A DNA stretch of 61,458 nt from an uncultured Oscillospiraceae bacterium (GTDB taxonomy: Bacteria > Bacillota > Clostridia > Oscillospirales > Ruminococcaceae), in the NCBI GenBank assembly GCA_910578255.1, contig CAJTQM010000005.1:1-61458 (forward strand), written 5' to 3'. The notes beneath the pieces are model-generated. The model saw nothing but the letters and a program-made list of their open reading frames with translations. It ran no database searches and was not told where the DNA came from. The position numbers and the translations under genes are program-made. This document shows positions 1 to 7,872 of this stretch, in pieces. Each line of letters starts with the position of its first letter. The first letter of the stretch is position 1.

Positions 1-143
1 ATTACGCGGAAGAGTGTCATGCGGCGGCGGAAGAGGTTGCCGGCGGCCAGGTGGCGTTGACCTATTTTCCCAACGGCGGCCAGGTAATCTACAGAACCAG
101 CAAGCCGTTGGGAAACGGCATGGCTGTGCGTCTGGAAAAATAG
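1..143 (+). CDS. C-terminal end of an unidentified protein (partial)
   Basis: An open frame enters from the left edge (first full codon at 3) and stops with TAG at 141-143, giving about 46 residues that end in ...GNGMAVRLEK. Codon use (GC-rich third positions, GGC/GCG/CTG) matches the real genes of the window, so this is probably a true gene tail. No motif is recognisable in so short a piece and no function is proposed. Confidence 0.5.
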   Translation, partial: YAEECHAAAEEVAGGQVALTYFPNGGQVIYRTSKPLGNGMAVRLEK

Positions 144-637
144 CGATAGGAAAAAGGGAGTATCTCGAAGATTGTTAAACTCCTAAACGGATCAAGGCGT
201 ATCGGCGGTTTGCGATTGCAGTCACCGCACGGTACTTTCTTTTCCTGTTTGTTACCCCTTCTTGCATCGCTTACTGACCTATATGAAAATAGAATAGCCG
301 GGGAATCTTTCATCTGGTGTCTGCCTGTGTTTTAGTGATTGGTCGTTGTCAGAACATTTTTCCTGTTTCTGTGGTCTCGCTTAACTTTTCAAACTCTTTA
401 TCGATCATTAAAGACAGTTCGGGAAGGGCTCCAACCGCAGTTTGTTAAAGTTTTTTATAATAATTTGGAGCGCCGGTTTTCATAGAGAATCCACAAAAAA
501 AGAGAACCTTTTTTCAGGTCCCCTTTTTTGTGGATTTTATTTTTCCTCGTTCTCTTGCTTTGATTGGCGTAACTTGTGGTGCAAGCACCCTCTGTTTCGT
601 TCTGTCAGTGCCTATACAGATGGGATTAGAGACTTAT
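144..637. other. 494-bp intergenic stretch between convergent genes
   Basis: This AT-richer stretch lies between the end of the partial plus-strand gene and the stop of lysS on the minus strand. Apart from the hairpin at 488-545 I see no coding potential: the short open frames here lack ribosome sites and window-like codon use. There is no tRNA-like fold and no T-box GGTGGNACCGCG signature. A weak inverted repeat, GCTCCAA/TTGGAGC, brackets 430-475. Confidence 0.4.
488..545. terminator. Rho-independent terminator between convergent genes
   Basis: An inverted repeat pairs AATCCACAAAAAA (from 488) with TTTTTTGTGGATT (524-536), with an inner GAACC/GGT pairing and the U-rich tail TTATTTTTCC. It lies about 93 bp past the lysS stop and could serve either direction. 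Confidence 0.6.
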
Positions 638-2137
638 TCAATCCAGCGGCTTCATCGTGGGAAATAAAAGCACGTCCCGGATGCTGTCGGCGCCGGTTAA
701 AAGCATGACGCAGCGGTCGATGCCCATGCCCATGCCGCCGGTGGGCGGCATACCGTATTCCATGGCGGTGAGAAAATCCTCGTCCAGCATCTCGGCCTCA
801 TCGTCTCCGCGCTCCCGCTGCTCTAACTGCTTTTCAAAGCGGTAACGCTGGTCGATGGGATCGTTTAACTCCGAATAGGCGTTGGCCATTTCGCTGTGGC
901 AGATAAACAGTTCGAATCGCTCGGTCAGCCGGGGATCGGTGGGACTGCGCTTGGTCAGCGGGGAAACCTCCACCGGATACATGGTGATAAAAGTTGGCTC
1001 GATCAGCTTTTCCTCCACCTTCTGGTCAAAGCAGGCGTACAGCGCATTGCCCCAGGTCTTTTCTGCCGCTTCCGGCAGTTCGACGCCGATAGAACGCGCC
1101 GCCTCTACCGCCTGGGCGTCGTCAGAGATGGCGTTAAAATCAACTCCGGCATATTCCTTCACCGCGTCGGCCATGGTCAAACGGCGCCAACCGGGGGTCA
1201 GATCCACCGTTTCACCCAGCCATTGCAGCTGATAGGTGCCGTGAAGTTCCATGGCGGCGGAGGAGAGGATCCCTTCGGCGATATCCATCATGGTGTGGAA
1301 ATCGGCGTAAGCCTGATAAAGTTCAATCGTTGTAAATTCCGGATTGTGCTTGGTGTCGATTCCTTCGTTGCGGAAAAGACGGCCAATTTCGTACACCCGG
1401 TCCATACCGCCTACAATCAGCCGCTTTAAAGGCAACTCGGTGGCAATGCGCATGTACATGTCCAGATCCAGCGTGTTGTGGTGGGTGATGAACGGCCGCG
1501 CCGCCGCGCCGCCTACGATGGTGCTGAGCACCGGCGTTTCCACCTCGATATAGCCCAGCGCATCCAGATAGTGGCGGATGTGCCGGATAAACTGGGAGCG
1601 CATGACAAAGGCCTTTTTCACCTCGGGATTTACGATCAAGTCCACATACCGCTGGCGATAGCGCAACTCCGTATCCTTCAGCCCATGCCATTTTTCCGGC
1701 AACGGCAGAAGCGATTTGGACAGAAGCTTCACCTGATGGGCCCGAATGGAAATCTGCCCTTTCTGGGTGCGGAACACCTCGCCTTTGATGCCGATAATAT
1801 CTCCAATGTCATATTTTTTAAACCATTCGTACTCCTCATCCCCTAAGCGGTCCTTCTGTACATAGGACTGGATGCGGCCGCTGTGGTCCTGAATATCAAT
1901 AAAGCCGGATTTTCCCATGCCCCGTTTGGACAGAATCCGCCCGGCGACGGAAACCTGTTTTCCTTCATACTCGTCGAAATTTTCGTTGATGTCTTTTGCG
2001 CAGGCATCCACATCATAAGTGGTTTCCACAAAGGGGTCCCGCCCGGCCTGGCGCAGTGCGGTCAGCTTTTCCCGCCGGACCCGCAGGATTTCGGACAGTT
2101 CCGCTTCGGGCTGCCGCGCCGTGTTCTGCTCGTCCAT
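638..2137 (-). CDS. lysS: lysyl-tRNA synthetase, class II
   Basis: This enzyme charges tRNA-Lys with lysine in the cytoplasm. The 499-residue product has the usual class IIb layout: an N-terminal helical/OB-fold anticodon-binding region (about 55-165, including GRILSKRGMGKSGFIDIQD), then the class II catalytic core with motif 2 (GRLFRNEGIDTKHNPEFT) and motif 3 near the C-terminus (GMGMGIDRCVMLLT). Length is normal for bacterial LysS. The frame is open further upstream, but ATG at 2135-2137 is chosen because GGAGG (2146-2150) sits at proper spacing and the family begins there. The gene is monocistronic, with a terminator on each side. Confidence 0.97.
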   Translation of the reverse strand: MDEQNTARQPEAELSEILRVRREKLTALRQAGRDPFVETTYDVDACAKDINENFDEYEGKQVSVAGRILSKRGMGKSGFIDIQDHSGRIQSYVQKDRLGDEEYEWFKKYDIGDIIGIKGEVFRTQKGQISIRAHQVKLLSKSLLPLPEKWHGLKDTELRYRQRYVDLIVNPEVKKAFVMRSQFIRHIRHYLDALGYIEVETPVLSTIVGGAAARPFITHHNTLDLDMYMRIATELPLKRLIVGGMDRVYEIGRLFRNEGIDTKHNPEFTTIELYQAYADFHTMMDIAEGILSSAAMELHGTYQLQWLGETVDLTPGWRRLTMADAVKEYAGVDFNAISDDAQAVEAARSIGVELPEAAEKTWGNALYACFDQKVEEKLIEPTFITMYPVEVSPLTKRSPTDPRLTERFELFICHSEMANAYSELNDPIDQRYRFEKQLEQRERGDDEAEMLDEDFLTAMEYGMPPTGGMGMGIDRCVMLLTGADSIRDVLLFPTMKPLD

Positions 2138-2458
2138 TTTTCTTGCCTCCTCATACGTTTTAGAGCATATTTTAATAATATTTTGTATTCTAACATAATT
2201 TCTATGGATGTGTAAAGAAGGGAAAGGGCAAAAAACCTCTGTTTTTTGCGATCCAACCAGAAAAAAGCACAAAAAAACAGCCGCTTTGCGGCCGCTTTTT
2301 TGAGAGGAGGTTCATGAATTTTCGAGAATCATTGCTGTTGCGGCACCGGATTTTCTCCATACTGCCGAACAACTTTAGTATAGCTGTTGGATATAGATAA
2401 TTCATGAGGAAAATAAAAACGAACCGAATCTATTTTATGAAAAGTTTGTAAATCGTTT
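2138..2458. other. lysS upstream region
   Basis: This 321-bp gap on the minus strand holds the lysS ribosome site, presumably its promoter, and the terminator hairpin at 2269-2302. No T-box leader (no specifier-loop/GGTGGNACCGCG element) is visible, so lysS does not appear to be controlled by tRNA-Lys antitermination. Confidence 0.4.
2269..2302 (-). terminator. Terminator downstream of the Spo0A-like gene
   Basis: On the minus strand A6-GCG-GCCGC-AAA-GCGGC-TG-T7 forms a GC stem flanked by A and U tracts. It lies about 160 bp past the stop of the regulator gene and just upstream of the lysS start, separating the two units. Confidence 0.55.
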
Positions 2459-3247
2459 TCAGCGGTTTACACACCGGGCGGCGCGGTCATCCCGAGACAG
2501 GTATTCGTATAAAGTGGCGATAAACTGAAAATTGCTTGGCTTTCCGGTTTTCCGGCTGACAGAAGAGCCGAAAAGTTTCGCGAGAATTTCCCAGTCGCCC
2601 CGGTCAAAGGCCGATTCCACCGCCGTGCGGATGTTCCGTTCCACGCAGCGGTAGCTGCTGTGGGCCTTTTCCGCAATGGCCTGATACAGCCCCTTGTTCC
2701 CGTAGGGAAAACGCGCCGGATTTTCAAAAAGCAGCGTCAGCCCCATCTTGATGTAATGATACCCCGTTAGATGGGCCGGTACACCGATGGTGGTTAAAAG
2801 ATCCGCCGCCTTGCAGGAAAAATCCGGCGGCGAAGAAAAATCCAGACGAAGAAGGCGGTTTTTCTGATCCTGCAAATCCAGATAACGGCAGACATATTCG
2901 GCCAGCGCGGTGGCGTCGACAGGTTTAATAAACACATAAGCGCCGCCGGCGGACAAAAAACGGTCGAAAAGAATCTCGTTATCAGAAGAGGAAAGAGCGA
3001 TAAAAGCCGGGCAGGGATCTGCGCTGCCGGCGCGCAGCCGCTCCATAATCTGAACCGCGTCACAATAAGCCATAAAAATCGGGCAGATCACCAGGTCAGG
3101 CCGTTCTTTTTCAATCGAGTCAAAAAGCATCTGTCCGTGTTTGGGCAGAAAACCCGTCTGCATTCCTAAAATAGAAAAGGCGTCCTGACAGGCCAGAAGA
3201 AATTCTCGGTCATTGTCTGCAATCAAAATTTTTCTTTGCTGTGGCAA
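2459..3247 (-). CDS. Spo0A-like response regulator lacking the phosphoacceptor Asp
   Basis: A 262-residue two-domain protein. Residues 5-125 are a receiver domain. Residues about 150-250 are a Spo0A C-terminal DNA-binding domain: GVPAHLTGYHYIK, then CVERNIRTAVESAFDRGD at the recognition helix, then GKPSNFQFIA. In Spo0A the phosphorylated Asp56 lies in VLDIIMP; here the aligned stretch is VICPIFMA, with Pro at 56. The acidic pocket reads A-D-N-D rather than A-D-D-N, and the conserved Lys is kept (FIKPVD). Canonical Spo0A needs phosphorylation to dimerise, so this protein is inferred to work independently of phosphorelay. It is not next to spoIVB, so it is probably a paralogue. TTG is the start, 8 nt after GGAGG (3256-3260). 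Alternative: a degenerate sole Spo0A. Confidence 0.85.
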   Translation of the reverse strand: MPQQRKILIADNDREFLLACQDAFSILGMQTGFLPKHGQMLFDSIEKERPDLVICPIFMAYCDAVQIMERLRAGSADPCPAFIALSSSDNEILFDRFLSAGGAYVFIKPVDATALAEYVCRYLDLQDQKNRLLRLDFSSPPDFSCKAADLLTTIGVPAHLTGYHYIKMGLTLLFENPARFPYGNKGLYQAIAEKAHSSYRCVERNIRTAVESAFDRGDWEILAKLFGSSVSRKTGKPSNFQFIATLYEYLSRDDRAARCVNR

Positions 3248-3582
3248 CTACACTACCTCCAAAACGTAAATGTATTGCCAATCCCGCTACTCATTGTTAA
3301 GTTTTCTGTATTTACAATAGAAAGATTTAAAGGAGCCACAACCGCCCTACATCTTTTGTAACACCTCCTCAAAAGCCCTGTTTTTTCCTGCGGACTCTGC
3401 GGTTGTAGGACACTATTAATTGTCTCAGTATAGCATAAATTGACAGAAAAAGACTGTACAATATATTTTCTCTAAAGCTATTAAAAGAAGCCGCCCTTTG
3501 CACATCCAAACAACAGGACCCGTTTGGGCTGTTGCCGGCGGCGCGGCAGATTTTTGTAACCCCCCTGCCTTTGGGCGGATTG
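3248..3582. other. Long, structured 5' region of the Spo0A-like gene
   Basis: This 335-bp gap holds a minus-strand promoter (3427-3435), an inverted repeat ACAACCGC (3338-3345)/GCGGTTGT (3399-3406), and inside the loop a GAGGAGG followed by ATG-TAG on the minus strand (3347-3352). No convincing gene is present. Confidence 0.4.
3427..3435 (-). promoter_or_regulatory. Extended -10 promoter for the Spo0A-like gene
   Basis: Reading the minus strand, TGC-TATACT is an extended -10 element about 180 bp before the TTG start. No good -35 lies at 17 bp, as is common with extended -10 promoters. It would give a leader of roughly 170 nt. Confidence 0.4.
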
Positions 3583-4032
3583 TCACCCAAACAGCTTGGC
3601 CAAAGGAGCCATCGCTTTTTGCAGATCGGCGATGGCCTCGTTTAAACGGTCCGCATCGATTTTTTCCAGCAGCTGCGCCGCCTTTTCCATCGCCTCTAAG
3701 CTGCTTTGATCCATCTGGGTCAAACGGTCAATATTGGCCAGCAGCCCGGGAAGATCCGCATCGACCAGTTGGGCGCTCAAAGAATCCAGATTGTCGAATA
3801 CCCGGTCGGCCTTTTTTAAAGTGCGGTGCAGTCCGGGCCCCCATAAAAGCAGCGCCAAAAGGGCGCATACGGCCAAAAACGCTGTCAGTCCCAGCTGGAT
3901 CTTGGAAAGAAAAAGCCGCTTTTGGGCCGCCTCGGCCGCTATTTGACTGTTTTGGGCGATCTGCTCCAGCAAAAAGCCCTCTTCCTTGCCGCCGGTCAGC
4001 GGCGCCTCATCGTGCATAGGGGTAATATACAT
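3583..4032 (-). CDS. Single-pass membrane protein with coiled-coil tail
   Basis: I do not recognise a family. The 149-residue product has a charged N-terminus (1-42), one hydrophobic segment at about 46-66 (IQLGLTAFLAVCALLALLLWG), then an amphipathic, Leu/Asp-rich heptad-like tail (72-148) likely to form a coiled coil (VFDNLDSLSAQLVDADLPGLLANIDRL...). The pattern resembles small clostridial membrane proteins with methyl-accepting-like helices but carries no signalling domain. ATG is preceded by GGAGG at 4038-4042. It lies between the DUF4180 gene and the Spo0A-like gene on the same strand; whether they share a transcript is not clear. Confidence 0.75.
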   Translation of the reverse strand: MYITPMHDEAPLTGGKEEGFLLEQIAQNSQIAAEAAQKRLFLSKIQLGLTAFLAVCALLALLLWGPGLHRTLKKADRVFDNLDSLSAQLVDADLPGLLANIDRLTQMDQSSLEAMEKAAQLLEKIDADRLNEAIADLQKAMAPLAKLFG

Positions 4033-4110
4033 GTTTGTTCCTCCTTTTTGTTGCGCCAGAAAAGGCCAAGATAAAAGAAAGCTTTGCCGCCAGTTTTGTG
4101 GGATAAAGTC

Positions 4111-4473
4111 CTACCGGGTGAGCATGTCGATTGCCTCGTCCTCCGTCGCGGTGAAAAAGACATCATGACCTTTGTTGCTTTCATATATAAAATCCTTCAG
4201 CGGTTTGCTTGTGTAATGAGAGTAGTCCCCATAAATCGCGATACGACCGCCGTAGTTGACATACTTTTGCAAAATCTCTCCGGCAAGACCGGTGCTGAGA
4301 ACAAAGAAATCCTCTGCAATTTGTTCTTTGGCCAGAACGATATTCTTGGTTTTCAATTCATATTTTGCGCGCATCATCAGGTCCAGAGCCGATTGGACGT
4401 CGGTTACGAAAACGCCGCTTCCTTGGATGATTGCGCAAAGGGTATGGTTTTTTTCGACAGTCTTGATCTGCAT
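4111..4473 (-). CDS. DUF4180 domain protein
   Basis: A 120-residue cytoplasmic protein matching DUF4180 from end to end, with the hallmark C-terminal stretch YGDYSHYTSKPLKDFIYESNKG at about 81-102 and the central VQSALDLMMRAKYELKTKNIVLAKEQIAEDFF. No reaction is established for the family, whose members are often annotated as alpha/beta hydrolases without catalytic proof. The start ATG follows an AAAGGAAG ribosome site. It is divergent from the sugar-binding protein gene, with a 230-bp shared promoter region between them. Confidence 0.85.
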   Translation of the reverse strand: MQIKTVEKNHTLCAIIQGSGVFVTDVQSALDLMMRAKYELKTKNIVLAKEQIAEDFFVLSTGLAGEILQKYVNYGGRIAIYGDYSHYTSKPLKDFIYESNKGHDVFFTATEDEAIDMLTR

Positions 4474-4703
4474 TTTGATCTTCCTTTCTCGGCTGCTTTT
4501 TTGATAAAACCATTATAGCAGAATTTGCGGCGGGATAAAACGTTTTTTGTAAAATAGACACTGGTTTTTCAGGATAAACGGCGGCGGAAAACATATACTA
4601 TTTTTCGAAATTGTCCGTGTTTTTACGCGGGGCTTTGGACCCAAAAGGGTGCGCAAGGACCATCGAACTTCCCGTTTTACGAATTACAAAAAGGAGGACG
4701 TTT

Positions 4704-6035
4704 ATGAAAAAGCTGACAGCGATTACCACTGTATTTTGCCTTTTGCTGACGGCGGCCGGATGCAGTGGAACCAACACTGCGAACCCCAAGGAGGAATCCG
4801 TTTATTATCTGAATTTTAAGCCGGAGGTGGCAGAAATCTACGACGAAATTGCCGGCGCCTATCAAAAAGAGACAGGCGTATCCTTGCGGGTGGTGACAGC
4901 CGCTTCCGGAACCTATGAGCAGACGCTCAAATCGGAGATGGCCAAGTCCGACGCGCCCACGCTGTTCCAGATCAACGGCCCGTTGGGCTATTTAAACTGG
5001 AAGGACTACTGCGCTGATTTAAGCGATACCCAGCTGTACCAGCACCTGAAGGACAAAAGCCTGGCCATAACCAGCGAGGGGAGGGTGTACGGCATCCCCT
5101 ATGTGGTAGAGGGGTACGGCATCATCTACAACAACGCTATTATGGAAAAATATTTTGGTATGGACGGTGCGAAGGCCCGTTCCGCCGGGGAGATCAACAG
5201 CTTTTCCAAGCTGCGGGAGGTGGTGGAGGATATGACCGCCAAAAAAGAGCAGCTGGGAATCGACGGGGTCTTTGCCAGCACCTCGCTAAAGCCCGGCGAG
5301 GACTGGCGCTGGCATACCCATCTGGCCAATATTCCCATCACCTATGAGTGGGAGGAAAATGAGGTAGATCTAACCGGCGAAGGGACGAAGGAAATCCAAT
5401 TTTCCTTTGCGGAGAATTTTAAAAACATCTTCGATCTTTACCTGGACAACGCCGTTTCCGAGCGAAAGCGTCTGGGCACCAAACAGGTGATGGACTCCAT
5501 GGCGGAATTTGCCCTGGGCCGGTGCGCCATGGTCCAAAACGGCAACTGGGCCTGGAATGATATCAAGGAGGTGGAGGGCAACACCATAAAAGAAGAGGAC
5601 ATCCGGTTTTTGCCCATCTACACCGGCGCAGAAGGGGAGGACAATCAGGGCCTTTGCATTGGCACCGAAAACTTTTTCTGCATCAACGCCAAAGCCAGCC
5701 CCGAGGACCAGAAGCGGGCGGCGGATTTTATCTACTGGCTTTTTTCCTCGGATACCGGCAAGAAGTTTGTAACCGAAAAGCTTAAATTTATCGCACCGTT
5801 CGATACCTTTTCCGCCGGCGAGTCGCCGGACGACCCGCTGGCTAGGGAGGTTGCCCGCTGGATGAACCGGGAGGACGCCGAAAATATCCCGTGGAACTTT
5901 ACTCTGTTCCCCAGCCAGACCTTTAAGGACCATTTCGGCGGCGCATTGCTGCAATACGCCCAGGGAAACCTGGAGTGGGATGGTGTCGTCGAGCAGGTGG
6001 TAAGTGACTGGAAAAGCGAAAGCGCCAGCCGCTGA
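4704..6035 (+). CDS. Carbohydrate ABC transporter substrate-binding lipoprotein
   Basis: A 443-residue extracellular solute-binding protein, family 1, which would capture an oligosaccharide outside the membrane for the two permeases that follow. The N-terminus is a lipoprotein signal (basic MKK, hydrophobic FCLLLTAA, then AAGC with lipid-modified Cys20). The body has the family features: the early NFKPEVAEIYDEIAGAYQKETG segment and the hinge-region VYGIPYVVEGYGIIYNN. ATG 4704 follows AAGGAGGA; an in-frame upstream start at 4611 would bury the signal peptide. The downstream malQ and glgP suggest a maltodextrin-type substrate, which is inference. Confidence 0.92.
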   Translation: MKKLTAITTVFCLLLTAAGCSGTNTANPKEESVYYLNFKPEVAEIYDEIAGAYQKETGVSLRVVTAASGTYEQTLKSEMAKSDAPTLFQINGPLGYLNWKDYCADLSDTQLYQHLKDKSLAITSEGRVYGIPYVVEGYGIIYNNAIMEKYFGMDGAKARSAGEINSFSKLREVVEDMTAKKEQLGIDGVFASTSLKPGEDWRWHTHLANIPITYEWEENEVDLTGEGTKEIQFSFAENFKNIFDLYLDNAVSERKRLGTKQVMDSMAEFALGRCAMVQNGNWAWNDIKEVEGNTIKEEDIRFLPIYTGAEGEDNQGLCIGTENFFCINAKASPEDQKRAADFIYWLFSSDTGKKFVTEKLKFIAPFDTFSAGESPDDPLAREVARWMNREDAENIPWNFTLFPSQTFKDHFGGALLQYAQGNLEWDGVVEQVVSDWKSESASR

Positions 6036-6101
6036 TCTCCCCTTCGGCGCTTTTGGTCCGGCTCTGGTTTTGCGATTCCAATCAGTAAGGAGGGGTGCGA
6101 T

Positions 6102-6947
6102 ATGCAAAAAAGTCTGCAAAAATACGCCGTGGTTTTTCTGTTCCCAACAGGGATTTGTTTTTTGATCGCTTTTTTGGTTCCGTTTGTGTTCGGCTTATAT
6201 TTGTCCTTTACCCAGTTTACCACCGTCTCCAATACCCGCTGGGTCGGCCTGGACAATTACTTTAGGGCCTTTACCGACAACGGGGATTTTCTCAACGCTT
6301 TGTGGTTTACGGTGGCCTTTACCGTTGTGTCCGTCCTCACCGTAAACCTTTTGGCCTTCTCGTTGGCGCTGCTTTTAACCCGGGGATTCCGGGGAACCAA
6401 CCTGTTTCGGACCGTCTTTTTTATGCCCAATTTAATCGGCGGCATCGTCTTAGGGTACATCTGGCAGCTGATGATCAACGGGCTTCTCTTGGGCGCGGGG
6501 GTCGATATCACCTACGATCCCCGCTACGGCTTTTGGGGACTGGTCGCGCTGATGAACTGGCAGATGATCGGCTATATGATGATTATTTACATTGCGGGGC
6601 TGCAAAATTTGCCGGGCGACGTGCTGGAGGCTGCGCAGATCGACGGCGCGTCTCCCTGGCAGAAGCTTTGGCACGTTACGATTCCGATGATCATGCCGTC
6701 GGTTACCATCTGTACCTTTTTAACGCTGACCAACTCCTTTAAGCTGTTTGACCAGAACTTTGCCCTGACCGCCGGCGCACCCATGAAAAAAACGGCCATG
6801 CTGGCGCTGGATATCTACAATACCTTCTACGGCCGAATCGGCGACGAGGGCGTGGGGCAGGCAAAAGCGGTGCTCTTTTTTCTTTTGGTGGCGGCCATCG
6901 CCTTTTTCCAGCTTTGGCTGACCCGCAAAAGGGAGGTGGAACAGTGA
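6102..6947 (+). CDS. Sugar ABC transporter permease (MalF/UgpA type)
   Basis: A 281-residue inner-membrane permease with six predicted helices. The first is FPTGICFLIAFLVPFVFGLYLSFT (about 12-35). The EAA loop that contacts the ATPase is EAAQIDGASPWQKLWHVTIP (about 178-197). Family: binding-protein-dependent transport component, MsmF/UgpA-like. The start follows GGAGGGG. Its TGA overlaps the GTG of the next permease (GTGA), so the two are translationally coupled, as expected for a heterodimeric channel. Confidence 0.93.
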   Translation: MQKSLQKYAVVFLFPTGICFLIAFLVPFVFGLYLSFTQFTTVSNTRWVGLDNYFRAFTDNGDFLNALWFTVAFTVVSVLTVNLLAFSLALLLTRGFRGTNLFRTVFFMPNLIGGIVLGYIWQLMINGLLLGAGVDITYDPRYGFWGLVALMNWQMIGYMMIIYIAGLQNLPGDVLEAAQIDGASPWQKLWHVTIPMIMPSVTICTFLTLTNSFKLFDQNFALTAGAPMKKTAMLALDIYNTFYGRIGDEGVGQAKAVLFFLLVAAIAFFQLWLTRKREVEQ

Positions 6948-7783
6948 AAAAACCGGCAAAACAAAAAAACGGATGGCTCCTTTCCCTTTTGCTGGGGGCC
7001 ATATCCCTGATTTTTCTGTTCCCCCTTTTCCTGGTCCTTATAAACTCCTTTAAAGGCCAGTTTTATATTTCCGACGCGCCCTTCTCCCTGCCAAACGCTC
7101 TGACCTTCTCAGGGCTTGACAATTATAAAAACGGCGTCGAGAAGGTGGGATTTTTCTCCGCCTTCGGCTATTCTTTGTTTATCACCGTCTGCTCGGTGGC
7201 GGCCATTGTGCTTTTTACCGCCATGACCGCCTGGTATCTTGTGCGGGTAAAGACCCGGGGAACCAGCGCTTTGTATTACCTGTTTGTCTTCAGTATGATC
7301 GTGCCGTTTCAGATGGTGATGTTTACCATGTCCAAAATTGCCAACCTTCTGCATCTGGATAACCCTTTGGGCATTATCCTTTTGTATCTGGGCTTCGGCT
7401 CCGGACTATCGGTGTTTTTGTACAGCGGGTTTCTCAAATCCATCCCGTTGGAAATCGAAGAGGCTGCCGCTATCGACGGCTGCCGCCCCTTACAGACCTT
7501 TTTTCTCGTGGTTTTCCCGATTCTCAAGCCCACCTCGGTTACGGTGGCGATTTTAAACGCCATGTGGATTTGGAACGACTACCTGCTGCCCTACCTCGTC
7601 ATCGGCAGCCGGTATCGGACCATCCCCATCGCGGTGCAGTATTTGCAGGGCGGCTACGGCTCCCGGGATATGGGCGCCTTGATGGCCATGCTGATTCTGG
7701 CGATTATCCCCATCGTCGTCTTTTATTTGACCTGCCAAAAGTATATTATCAAAGGGGTGATGTCCGGCGCGGTAAAGGGGTAA
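6944..7783 (+). CDS. Sugar ABC transporter permease (MalG/UgpE type)
   Basis: The second half of the channel: 279 residues with six predicted helices and the EAA loop EEAAAIDGCRPLQTFFLVVFP, C-terminal of centre. GTG at 6944-6946 is chosen because GGGAGG at 6931-6936 precedes it and it overlaps the previous stop; a start at 6914 would add ten residues read from inside the upstream gene. No ATPase gene is nearby. In Gram-positives such CUT1 importers commonly share a distant MsmX-type ATPase, which is the likely situation here. Confidence 0.93.
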   Translation: MKKPAKQKNGWLLSLLLGAISLIFLFPLFLVLINSFKGQFYISDAPFSLPNALTFSGLDNYKNGVEKVGFFSAFGYSLFITVCSVAAIVLFTAMTAWYLVRVKTRGTSALYYLFVFSMIVPFQMVMFTMSKIANLLHLDNPLGIILLYLGFGSGLSVFLYSGFLKSIPLEIEEAAAIDGCRPLQTFFLVVFPILKPTSVTVAILNAMWIWNDYLLPYLVIGSRYRTIPIAVQYLQGGYGSRDMGALMAMLILAIIPIVVFYLTCQKYIIKGVMSGAVKG

Positions 7784-7802
7784 AAATTTTCCTTTTTCCG
7801 GT

Positions 7803-7831
7803 TTGACGCAAGCCCTTTTGTGGAGTATGAT
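7803..7831 (+). promoter_or_regulatory. Sigma-A promoter for malQ-glgP
   Basis: TTGACG (7803-7808), 17 bp, TATGAT (7826-7831). It lies 20 bp after the permease stop, so malQ-glgP can be transcribed apart from the importer. Confidence 0.65.
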
Positions 7832-7845
7832 ATCTTTATATTCTT

Positions 7846-7872
7846 CATCGGTTTTTTGGCGAAAAACCGATG
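7846..7872 (+). promoter_or_regulatory. Perfect 11-bp hairpin/palindrome in the malQ 5' leader
   Basis: CATCGGTTTTT (7846-7856) pairs perfectly with AAAAACCGATG (7862-7872) across a 5-nt loop. It begins about 8 nt past the expected transcription start, lacks a U-tail, and its last three bases are the ATG at 7870. It could be a repressor operator (LacI-type sites are similar in size) or an RNA hairpin hiding that ATG. Confidence 0.5.

Noticed and set aside
3369..3590. 73-codon minus-strand frame between the coiled-coil and Spo0A-like genes
   Set aside because: No ribosome site, overlaps the upstream gene's end and runs through the promoter and hairpin region.
4536..4552. cre-like CcpA site before the sugar-binding protein gene
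   Set aside because: The AAAACGTTTT core fits but the outer bases of the consensus do not; too weak to call.
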